From positions 1 to 6,257 of the forward strand of contig CAXMSE010000024.1 in the NCBI GenBank assembly GCA_964196195.1: a stretch of DNA of 6,257 bases, read 5' to 3'. How positions within the stretch are numbered: position 1 is the stretch's first letter; every line of letters begins with the position of its first letter. Of this stretch, positions 1 to 5,282 are shown piece after piece. The stretch comes from OFTM10 sp964196195. Lineage in GTDB: Bacteria; Actinomycetota; Acidimicrobiia; Acidimicrobiales; Aldehydirespiratoraceae. The notes under the pieces were generated by a model. That model saw only the letters and a program-made list of their open reading frames with translations, was not told the origin of the DNA and did no database searches. A program made the position numbers and the translations under genes.

Positions 1-2
1 TC

Positions 3-248
3 GCGTCGGTCAACGATCCCGAGCTGGGTGTTGCCGGCCCGACCGTGGCCGCTCATCCGCTCTCGTTCGCCTTCCGATTGGACAGCGAGGACCTGCGCGA
101 CGCCATCGATGTGGTGATCAACGAGATGATCGCCGACGGCACCGTGGCCGAGATCCAAAAGGCATGGTTCAACGCCTGCATCCCGGTACCTGACGACATC
201 AACCAGGCCGGCCCCTACACCACCCTCCCCTCCGGAGACTGTGGCTGA
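3..248 (+). CDS. Extracellular amino-acid-type ABC transporter substrate-binding protein, C-terminal part (5' end outside window)
   Basis: The reading frame is open from the first complete codon at 3 and ends at TGA 246-248, so only the last 81 residues are visible. They look like the final lobe of a family 3 periplasmic solute-binding protein: a beta-strand with hydrophobic and aromatic residues (PLSFAFRLDSEDL), then the typical helix pair 'LRDAIDVVINEMIADGTVAE', then IQKAWF, which matches the family's usual C-terminal 'dGt...I..kWf' pattern. The protein should be exported and capture a polar or amino-acid-like ligand for the permease genes that follow. The signal peptide and ligand-binding residues lie upstream and cannot be judged. 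The tail after the Trp-Phe pair runs on for about 25 residues and holds two cysteines (visible residues 59 and 80) that could form a disulfide. The GTG at 45 is internal to the gene and is not a start. Confidence 0.85.
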   Translation, partial: ASVNDPELGVAGPTVAAHPLSFAFRLDSEDLRDAIDVVINEMIADGTVAEIQKAWFNACIPVPDDINQAGPYTTLPSGDCG

Positions 249-260
249 CGAGCTAGCTCG
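249..260. repeat. Perfect 12-bp palindrome CGAGCTAGCTCG after the binding-protein stop
   Basis: The bases directly after the TGA stop read the same on both strands. This could be a small hairpin or a dimeric-protein site, but it has no loop-forming spacer and no second copy in the window. No function can be assigned from sequence alone. Confidence 0.35.
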
Positions 261-275
261 CTTTGAGATGATCTT

Positions 276-305
276 CGGGTGGGTCCGCGAATGCGTGCCC
301 ACCCG
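276..305 (+). promoter_or_regulatory. Intercistronic stem-loop between binding-protein and permease genes
   Basis: CGGGTGGG at 276-283 pairs perfectly with CCCACCCG at 298-305. Inside it, CGC at 286-288 can pair with GCG at 293-295 around a GAAT tetraloop, leaving a small internal loop that includes a possible U-G pair. No T-run follows, so a classical Rho-independent terminator is unlikely. In ABC importer operons such a hairpin often protects the upstream binding-protein mRNA from 3' decay or causes partial termination, giving more binding protein than membrane components; that role is inferred here. The rest of the gap (249-350) shows no convincing -35/-10 pair and no coding potential. Confidence 0.5.
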
Positions 306-350
306 GAGGTCTGACCCTCGGACCGACGAACGAAAGCCAATTCGACTTAG

Positions 351-1007
351 ATGAGCGACTGGGATTGGGGCGTGATCAGGAGCTCGTGGCCGCTTCTCCG
401 CGACGCCACGTGGGTCTCGGTGCAGCTGTTTTTCATCTCGCTGGTGATCGCCACCGGAGTCGGACTACTGATCGCACTGATGCGGTTGTCGCCCTTCGGC
501 CCATTCAGGTGGGTGGCGGCAGTGTTCGTGTGGATATTCCGCGGCTTGCCGGCGCTGGTGATCCTTTTCTTCTCCTTCTCATGGTTCGGCCCCAAGTTCG
601 GCATCACTTCCTTTCAGGCCGCGATCCTGGGTTTGGCGGTGTCTTCGGCCGCCTACAAGGGGGAAATAATCCGTGCCGGACTGATGGCTGTCGACAGAGG
701 CCAGTACGAGGCAGCCGATGCTCTCGGTTTCACCAAAGCGCACTCGCTACGCAGAATCATCATTCCTCAGGGGATCCGGGTGATGATCCCCAATTACATG
801 AGCAACGCAACCCTGCTCTTCAAGGCCACATCGCTGGCCGCGGTGGTCGGCCTCACCGAACTCACAGGAAGATCGAGACAGCTAGCCAACTCCACATTCA
901 AACCCCTCGAAATCCTTACCGCCGCAGGCGCGGTATACCTGGTGCTCACCACCCTTCTGGTGTTGTCTCAGGAGTTTCTCGAGCGGCGCTTCGCGCTCGA
1001 GTCGTAG
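351..1007 (+). CDS. Polar amino acid-type ABC transporter permease 1 (HisM/GlnP family)
   Basis: This 218-aa inner-membrane protein is one half of the importer's translocation channel. Hydrophobic stretches lie near residues 22-44, 55-79, 87-102 and 187-208, with a weaker one around 155-170. The cytoplasmic EAA loop that docks on the ATPase runs about 101-147 and contains GQYEAADALGF (117-127), with Glu120, Gly126 and Pro139 of the family pattern, ending IIIPQG. Length fits the family (about 215-230 aa). An in-frame TAG at 348-350 directly precedes the ATG, so the protein cannot start further upstream. No good Shine-Dalgarno sequence is visible before it, and translation may be leaderless or depend on a processed mRNA end. 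The next gene, nine bases downstream, encodes its paralogous partner. Substrate is unknown; ectoine (EhuC) and other polar-compound importers use the same fold. Confidence 0.93.
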   Translation: MSDWDWGVIRSSWPLLRDATWVSVQLFFISLVIATGVGLLIALMRLSPFGPFRWVAAVFVWIFRGLPALVILFFSFSWFGPKFGITSFQAAILGLAVSSAAYKGEIIRAGLMAVDRGQYEAADALGFTKAHSLRRIIIPQGIRVMIPNYMSNATLLFKATSLAAVVGLTELTGRSRQLANSTFKPLEILTAAGAVYLVLTTLLVLSQEFLERRFALES

Positions 1008-1016
1008 GTAACGCTG

Positions 1017-1673
1017 ATGGACTGGGGATTTGCCTGGGACATAACTCCCGACATACTCAACGGCCTCTCCATCACCTTGAGACTCTTCGCCTGGTCCCTG
1101 GTGTTTTCCACTATCGGCGGGATAATTCTGGGACTGATGCGGATCTCGCCGATCCCACCGTTCCGGTGGTTCTCGGCGTTCTTCGGCTGGTTCATCCGCG
1201 GCCTCCCGCTGCTGCTGATCATGTTCTACGTGTTCTTTGCCCTACCCGAGTTCAGTTCCAGACTTACGCTGTCGAGTTTCGACGCGGCAGTCGTGGGCCT
1301 GTCGTTGTGGACAGCGGCGTACCAGAGCGAGGCGGTTCGCTCCGGAATAATCTCAGTTGATGCTGGCCAATTCGAAGCCGCGGAAGCACTCGGGATGACG
1401 CGGTTCTACTACATGAGGAAGATAATTCTGCCTCAGGGCGCCCGGATCATCGTGCCCCCGTTCATCGGAAATACGATAAATACAATGAAGCAGACATCAC
1501 TGGCGACGGCTATAACCGTTCCCGAAATGACGCTGCTCACAAATCGGATAATCGCCCGTGAATTCGTCGTCATCGAACCATTGGTTACACTGGCGATTAT
1601 TTTTCTGCTCCTCACCACAATACTCGTGCTGGCCCAAATGGGCCTTGAGCGAGCATTTCGACTGAAGGTTTGA
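1017..1673 (+). CDS. Polar amino acid-type ABC transporter permease 2 (HisM/GlnP family)
   Basis: This is the second channel subunit, also exactly 218 aa. Its EAA loop, GQFEAAEALGM, sits at residues 117-127, with Glu120, Gly126 and Pro139 at the same residue numbers as in permease 1. From about residue 86 to the end the two proteins align without gaps, which indicates an ancient duplication and a likely heterodimer. Hydrophobic segments lie near 20-42, 52-76, 87-102, 155-170 and 186-207. The start has a weak AGGT (1006-1009) seven bases upstream. The gene has nine ATA isoleucine codons, far more than its neighbours (the 424-aa hydratase has one), so its base composition is somewhat different. 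The ATPase gene begins one base after its stop. Confidence 0.93.
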   Translation: MDWGFAWDITPDILNGLSITLRLFAWSLVFSTIGGIILGLMRISPIPPFRWFSAFFGWFIRGLPLLLIMFYVFFALPEFSSRLTLSSFDAAVVGLSLWTAAYQSEAVRSGIISVDAGQFEAAEALGMTRFYYMRKIILPQGARIIVPPFIGNTINTMKQTSLATAITVPEMTLLTNRIIAREFVVIEPLVTLAIIFLLLTTILVLAQMGLERAFRLKV

Positions 1674-1674
1674 C

Positions 1675-2607
1675 ATGTCCCCACTTGTGAAGGTCGAAAA
1701 CCTCAGGAAATCATTCGGCGACAATCAGATACTCAACGGAGTCAGCCTCGAGGTCGATCGGGGTGAGGTCGTGTCCATCATCGGGCCGTCCGGATCGGGC
1801 AAGACGACCATCCTGCGGTGCCTCAACCTGCTCGAGCGGCCCAGCGGCGGTCGGATCGAAGTGCACGGCCGCGTGCTCTGCGAAGAGGGCCGTGATGGAA
1901 AGGTGAAGTTCGCTTCCAAGGGCGAGATCCGCGGAATCCGCGAAGAACTCGGCATGGTGTTCCAGCGCTTCAACCTCTTCCCCCACATGACGGCCCTCGA
2001 GAACATCGTCGAAGCGCCAATGGCAGTGAAGGGAGTGGCGCGAGACCGGGCCGAAGAGAAGGCCCGTGAACTCCTCGAGTCTGTCGGCCTCTCACACCGA
2101 GCCGATCACTACCCCCTGCAGATGTCGGGCGGACAGCAACAAAGGGTGGCAATAGCGCGAGCCCTGGCCATGGATCCTGCTGTCATGCTGTTCGACGAGG
2201 TCACGTCGGCCGTCGACCCGGAACTCGCCGGCGAGATCCTGCTCGTCATGAAACACCTCGCCGACCAGGGCATGACGATGATCGTCGTAACCCACGAAAT
2301 GGGCTTCGCCGCCGACGTCTCGGACCGAGTGCTCTTCATCGACCACGGCCTGATCGTGGAGGAAGGCGACGCCGATGAGGTGCTCACCCGCCCCAAAAAC
2401 GAGCGAACAAGATCCTTCCTTCGCGCCGTCCTCGAACGCGCCCCCATGGACGACCCCGCGGATGAGTCCGCCGACCGCGAGAGTTGGGGTACCACCGGTG
2501 CCGCTTCGCCGGACGCGCGCATCAGACGCCTCGAGTCCGAGATCGAGCAGCTCAACAGCGAGCTCGACGCCACCCGCCGCGAGCTCGATCAGAGCGAGGG
2601 CACATGA
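1675..2607 (+). CDS. Amino acid-type ABC transporter ATP-binding protein with C-terminal coiled-coil extension
   Basis: This 310-aa cytoplasmic ATPase powers the importer. Visible motifs in order are: Walker A GPSGSGKTT at 37-45, Q-loop Gln97 in VFQRFNLFPH, ABC signature MSGGQQQR at 150-157, Walker B VMLFDE at 170-175, D-loop SAVDPE at 178-183 and switch His207. The motif set and order match GlnQ/HisP/EhuA-type proteins, which are usually 240-260 aa. Residues 256-310 are extra: an acidic, Pro/Ser-rich linker, then a heptad pattern with Ile283, Leu286, Ile290, Leu293, Leu297 and Leu304 in a/d positions, suggesting a short coiled coil. Residues 175-176 are Glu-Val instead of the common Glu-Pro, which I believe also occurs in some actinobacterial relatives. 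GAAGG at 1664-1668, six bases before the ATG, is a good ribosome site. The stop overlaps the next start (ATGA). Confidence 0.95.
   Translation: MSPLVKVENLRKSFGDNQILNGVSLEVDRGEVVSIIGPSGSGKTTILRCLNLLERPSGGRIEVHGRVLCEEGRDGKVKFASKGEIRGIREELGMVFQRFNLFPHMTALENIVEAPMAVKGVARDRAEEKARELLESVGLSHRADHYPLQMSGGQQQRVAIARALAMDPAVMLFDEVTSAVDPELAGEILLVMKHLADQGMTMIVVTHEMGFAADVSDRVLFIDHGLIVEEGDADEVLTRPKNERTRSFLRAVLERAPMDDPADESADRESWGTTGAASPDARIRRLESEIEQLNSELDATRRELDQSEGT
2596..2599 (+). promoter_or_regulatory. Ribosome binding site (GAGG) for the LeuC-like gene
   Basis: GAGG lies four bases before ATG 2604 and ten before ATG 2610, both in the same frame, with a third ATG at 2616. The spacing does not decide cleanly between the first two. 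The four-base overlap with the ATPase stop favours 2604 through translational coupling. The choice changes the protein by only two to four residues. Confidence 0.45.
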
Positions 2608-3878
2608 CGATGGGAATGACAATCGCCCAGAAGATCATCGCCCGGGCCAGTGGCAACGACACCGCTACGCCCGGCGAGATCCTGTGGGTCGACGTCGACC
2701 TGGCGATGATGCACGACTCGAGCGGCCCCCGGCGGATCTGGCCCGCGCTCGAAGAGCTCGGCGTCGGGGTCTGGGACCCCACCAAGATCGTTGTCGTATC
2801 CGACCACTACGTGCCGGCAGCCGACATTCAGGCCGCAACCATCCTCCAGACGACTCGTCGGTTCGTCGAGGCCTTCGGCATCACCCGATTCCATGAGGCG
2901 CAAGGCATCGCTCACACGCTGATGATCCAGCAAGGCTACGCCCGACCAGGCATGCTCTATGTGGGCGCCGACTCCCACAGCTGTACCGGCGGCGTCATGG
3001 GGTGCCTGGCCGTCGGGGTCGGATCCACCGACATGCTCGGCATTGTCACCACCGGCCGCACCTGGCTTCGCGTCCCTCACACCATTCGTGTCGAAGTGTC
3101 CGGCCGGCTCCCCGTCGGCGTCACGGCAAAGGACCTGATCCTCACGATCATCGGCGACAATGGCATGGACGGCGGGCTCTATCAGGTCCTTGAGTTCGTG
3201 GGCACCGCGATCGAGGCCCTCACGATCCAAGAGCGCAGCGTGCTGACCAACATGTGTGCCGAGATCGGAGCCAAGTCCGGCATCGTGCCCGCCGACCAGG
3301 TCACGGTCGCCCATCTGGCCGAGTTGGGCATCGAGGTCGGTCAAGGCCCATTCAGCGACCCCGATGCCACCTACTCACAGACGTGGACATACGACGCGGC
3401 GGCCATCGAGCCGGTGGTCGCTCGCCCCGGCAAACACGATGACGTGGTGGCCATCTCCAAGCTGGGTGACGCCCGGGTCAGCCGGGCCTACATCGGTTCC
3501 TGCACGGGTGCCAAGTACGAAGATCTGGCGATGGCGGCCGAGGTGCTGAGGGGACGCCAGGTCGCCTCGGGCGTCCTTCTCCACGTTGCCCCGGCTTCGC
3601 GGGCCGCTCTTCAACAGGCCATGGCCGACGGCACAGCTCAGGCGCTGATGGAGGCGGGGGCACACTTGCTGTCCACTGGTTGTGGCGCCTGTCCTGGAAT
3701 CGGCACAGGGATCCTCGCGGCCGGGGAGGTCTCGATCTCAACGACCAACCGCAACGCCCGCGGCCGCATGGGAAGTCCCGAGTCTTCGGTCTACCTCGGC
3801 TCGCCCTACTCGGTTGCCGCGGCCGCGGTCGCCGGCCGCATAATTGATCCCCGCGAGCTGATCGGAGTCCCCGCGTGA
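2604..3878 (+). CDS. LeuC/homoaconitase-type hydro-lyase large subunit (3-isopropylmalate or 2,3-dimethylmalate dehydratase-like)
   Basis: This 424-aa protein is the iron-sulfur catalytic subunit of a two-subunit aconitase-family hydro-lyase, which removes and re-adds water on a hydroxy-dicarboxylic or tricarboxylic acid. The visible family marks are VSDHYVPA (65-72), GADSHSCTGG (121-130) with the Asp-Ser-His active-site motif, and GVGSTDM (138-144). The three [4Fe-4S] cysteines are Cys300 in YIGSCTGA and Cys360/Cys363 in GCGACPG. The substrate-binding pattern TTNRNARGRMG follows at 380-390. At about 420 aa it belongs to the shorter archaeal/HACN-like group, not the roughly 470-aa E. coli LeuC type. 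The small subunit follows with a four-base overlap (GTGA), so the two are made together. No other leucine-biosynthesis gene is nearby, and the importer plus a C-C lyase point to catabolism, for example dimethylmalate, citramalate or maleate-type substrates. The family is secure; the substrate is not. Confidence 0.92.
   Translation: MTMGMTIAQKIIARASGNDTATPGEILWVDVDLAMMHDSSGPRRIWPALEELGVGVWDPTKIVVVSDHYVPAADIQAATILQTTRRFVEAFGITRFHEAQGIAHTLMIQQGYARPGMLYVGADSHSCTGGVMGCLAVGVGSTDMLGIVTTGRTWLRVPHTIRVEVSGRLPVGVTAKDLILTIIGDNGMDGGLYQVLEFVGTAIEALTIQERSVLTNMCAEIGAKSGIVPADQVTVAHLAELGIEVGQGPFSDPDATYSQTWTYDAAAIEPVVARPGKHDDVVAISKLGDARVSRAYIGSCTGAKYEDLAMAAEVLRGRQVASGVLLHVAPASRAALQQAMADGTAQALMEAGAHLLSTGCGACPGIGTGILAAGEVSISTTNRNARGRMGSPESSVYLGSPYSVAAAAVAGRIIDPRELIGVPA
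3864..3867 (+). promoter_or_regulatory. Ribosome binding site (GGAG) supporting the GTG start at 3875
   Basis: GGAG stands seven bases before GTG 3875, ideal spacing. This supports a GTG start that overlaps the TGA of the large-subunit gene. The conserved small-subunit sequence begins within ten residues of this codon, which agrees. Confidence 0.7.
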
Positions 3879-4375
3879 GCACGATCGACGGAAAGGTGTG
3901 GAAATTCGGCGACAACATCGACACCGATGTGATCGTGCCCGGGAAATATCTGGTCCACGACCTGCCCGAGATCGCCAAACACGTCATGGAGGGCATTCGT
4001 CCCGACTTCCCCCAACTGGTCGGTCCTGGCGACATCGTCGTCGGTGGCACCAACTTCGGCACTGGTTCGAGCCGTGAGATGGCACCACGAGGCATTCAGG
4101 CCGCCGGTGTCATCGCTGTCGTGGCCCGCTCCTTCGCTCGGATCTTCTACCGCAACTGCATCAACGTCGGACTGGCACCCGTCGAGTGTGGCGAAGCCGA
4201 CCTCATCGAGGAAGGACAACACATCTCGATCGACCTTGCAGTGGGACGAGTCACCCTGCTCGACACCGGCCAGGAACTCGATGCCGTCGCGCTTCCCGAC
4301 GAGATCGGTGCGATTCTGGGCGCCGGCGGGATGGAGAACTATCTCGCCGCGAAGTTCTCCGGAGCAACGACATGA
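3875..4375 (+). CDS. LeuD-type hydro-lyase small subunit (swivel domain)
   Basis: This 166-aa protein is the mobile swivelling subunit that completes the active site of the preceding large subunit. Near the N-terminus is GDNIDTDVIVPGKYL (12-26), then GGTNFGTGSSREMAP (57-71) and ARSFARIFYRNCINVGL further on, all family hallmarks. Length matches archaeal-type LeuD/HacB. The loop after DTDVIVPGK reads Tyr25-Leu26-Val27-His28. From memory, Methanocaldococcus homoaconitase has YLRT here, the Arg contacting the extra carboxylate, while isopropylmalate isomerase has YLVY; a Val suggests a substrate with a non-polar side group. The usual NFGCGSSREH is NFGTGSSREM, with Thr63 and Met69 replacing Cys and His, while Ser65-Ser66-Arg67 are kept. 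The GTG start overlaps the upstream stop, and the stop overlaps the lyase start (ATGA). Confidence 0.92.
   Translation: MSTIDGKVWKFGDNIDTDVIVPGKYLVHDLPEIAKHVMEGIRPDFPQLVGPGDIVVGGTNFGTGSSREMAPRGIQAAGVIAVVARSFARIFYRNCINVGLAPVECGEADLIEEGQHISIDLAVGRVTLLDTGQELDAVALPDEIGAILGAGGMENYLAAKFSGATT
4361..4364 (+). promoter_or_regulatory. Ribosome binding site (GGAG) for the lyase gene
   Basis: GGAG lies seven bases before ATG 4372 and fixes this start within the end of the small-subunit gene. The segment from here through the ATGAACTC start closely resembles the start region of the gene at 5283. Confidence 0.7.
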
Positions 4376-5268
4376 ACTCACCGGCATCTCACCTTCGCTC
4401 CTTGCTCGATGGAGCCGCACCGGTGGTGGCACCGGGGGCATTCAACGCACTGTTCGCCAAGGTCATCGAGGAAGCCGAATTTCCCGCGGTGTACCTGAGC
4501 GGCGCCGGCGTGGCCAACTCCTTCCTCGGCGTACCCGATCTGGGCATCCTCACCCAGACTGAAATGGTCGCCGTCGCCGACCGGGTCTGCCAAGCGGTGG
4601 AAGTCCCGGTCATCGCCGACGGCGACACCGGCTATGGGGGTGTGCACAATGTGGCGCGGACCATCCAGCTCTACGAACGCGCCGGTGTCGCCGCCATCCA
4701 GATCGAAGATCAGGCTTTCCCCAAGAAGTGTGGCCACTTCGAAGGCAAGGAGGTGGTTGCTCCAGAGGAGATGCTCGAGCGGATCTATGCCGCGCGGGAA
4801 GCGCGGTCAAGCCCCGATGGGATCTTGATCATCGCCCGCACCGACGCTCGTGCCCCCCTGGGCTTGGACGAGGCCGTAGACCGGGCTCGACGATACGGCG
4901 AAGCGGGAGCCGATATCTTGTTCGTCGAGGCACCGCGGTCCGAGGAGGAACTGGCTCGCGTGGGTTCGGAACTCTCGGAGTACCGGCTGATGGCGAACAT
5001 GGTCGAGTTCGGAAAGACCCCGCTGCTGCCCGCCGACCGACTGGCCGAACTGGGTTTCTCCCTGGTCATCTACCCGGGCGCGCTCACCCGCACGATCGTG
5101 CCCGCGGCACGCGCCGTGCTCGCGGAGTTGACCAGGACGGGCACCACCGCGGGATGGCTCGACCAGATGGCCACCTTCCAGGACGTGAACGAGTTGCTCG
5201 GCCTCTCCGACGTCAACGAGTGGGAGGCCCACATCGCCGAGCGAGCGGGAAAAGTGCCACCATCATGA
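4372..5268 (+). CDS. Isocitrate lyase/PEP mutase superfamily C-C lyase (2,3-dimethylmalate lyase or 2-methylisocitrate lyase-like)
   Basis: This 298-aa soluble TIM-barrel enzyme should cleave a substituted malate or similar acid by retro-aldol chemistry to a 2-oxoacid (pyruvate or glyoxylate) plus a carboxylate. The motifs are APGAFNALFAKVIEEA near the N-terminus, YLSGAGVAN (41-49), the Mg2+ site DGDTGYG (83-89), IQIEDQ (109-114), the catalytic-loop signature KKCGH (118-122, catalytic Cys120), ARTDAR (155-160) and FVEAP (185-189). The Cys loop argues for a lyase and against PEP mutase or phosphonopyruvate hydrolase. GHFEGKEVV after the Cys looks more like dimethylmalate-lyase and oxaloacetate-hydrolase-type members than methylisocitrate lyase, which in my memory has GHRPNK. 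Length fits DML/PrpB (about 290-300 aa), far shorter than true isocitrate lyase. The position right after the hydro-lyase subunits suggests that it cleaves their product. Confidence 0.92.
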   Translation: MNSPASHLRSLLDGAAPVVAPGAFNALFAKVIEEAEFPAVYLSGAGVANSFLGVPDLGILTQTEMVAVADRVCQAVEVPVIADGDTGYGGVHNVARTIQLYERAGVAAIQIEDQAFPKKCGHFEGKEVVAPEEMLERIYAAREARSSPDGILIIARTDARAPLGLDEAVDRARRYGEAGADILFVEAPRSEEELARVGSELSEYRLMANMVEFGKTPLLPADRLAELGFSLVIYPGALTRTIVPAARAVLAELTRTGTTAGWLDQMATFQDVNELLGLSDVNEWEAHIAERAGKVPPS

Positions 5269-5270
5269 AT

Positions 5271-5274
5271 GGAG
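5271..5274 (+). promoter_or_regulatory. Ribosome binding site (GGAG) that selects the start at 5283
   Basis: Two in-frame ATG codons are possible for the next gene: 5265, overlapping the lyase stop, and 5283. GGAG at 5271-5274 is eight bases before 5283, whereas nothing comparable precedes 5265. The later start is therefore preferred. Confidence 0.65.
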
Positions 5275-5282
5275 CAGCCCAA

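Noticed and set aside
249..350. Possible promoter for the permease genes
   Set aside because: I found no -35/-10 pair with acceptable spacing; the only TANNNT-like hexamer (347-352) overlaps the start codon.
365..1360. 331-codon open frame on the plus strand across both permeases
   Set aside because: The translation is Arg/His/Gly-rich without motifs and overlaps two clear permease genes with EAA loops; it is an out-of-frame shadow.
351..2607. Ectoine/hydroxyectoine importer (EhuC-EhuD-EhuA)
   Set aside because: Permease and ATPase resemble this group in size and motifs, but no ectoine-degradation enzyme is present, so the substrate name is not justified.
2687..2700. 14-bp palindrome GGTCGACGTCGACC
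   Set aside because: It lies inside the conserved coding sequence for Trp-Val-Asp-Val-Asp, and alternating GTC/GAC codons make such palindromes by chance.
2589..3344. 251-codon minus-strand frame opposite the LeuC-like gene
   Set aside because: Antisense shadow of a gene with intact iron-sulfur motifs; Asp/Gly/His-rich low-information protein and no ribosome site of note.
2604..4375. Housekeeping leucine biosynthesis (leuC-leuD)
   Set aside because: No leuA, leuB or regulator is nearby, the pair is fused by overlaps to an importer and a C-C lyase, and the signature residues deviate from usual LeuD. Dual use cannot be fully excluded.
4728..5264. Upstream in-frame extension of the 138-aa protein through the lyase gene
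   Set aside because: The frame is open by chance; the extension is Arg/Gly/Pro-rich and overlaps the well-supported lyase, and a good ribosome site marks 5283.
4372..5268. Methylcitrate-cycle gene (prpB) with an aconitase-type partner
   Set aside because: No methylcitrate synthase or PrpD is seen, the small-subunit loop lacks the Arg expected for tricarboxylates, and the sequence after CGH does not look like methylisocitrate lyase.
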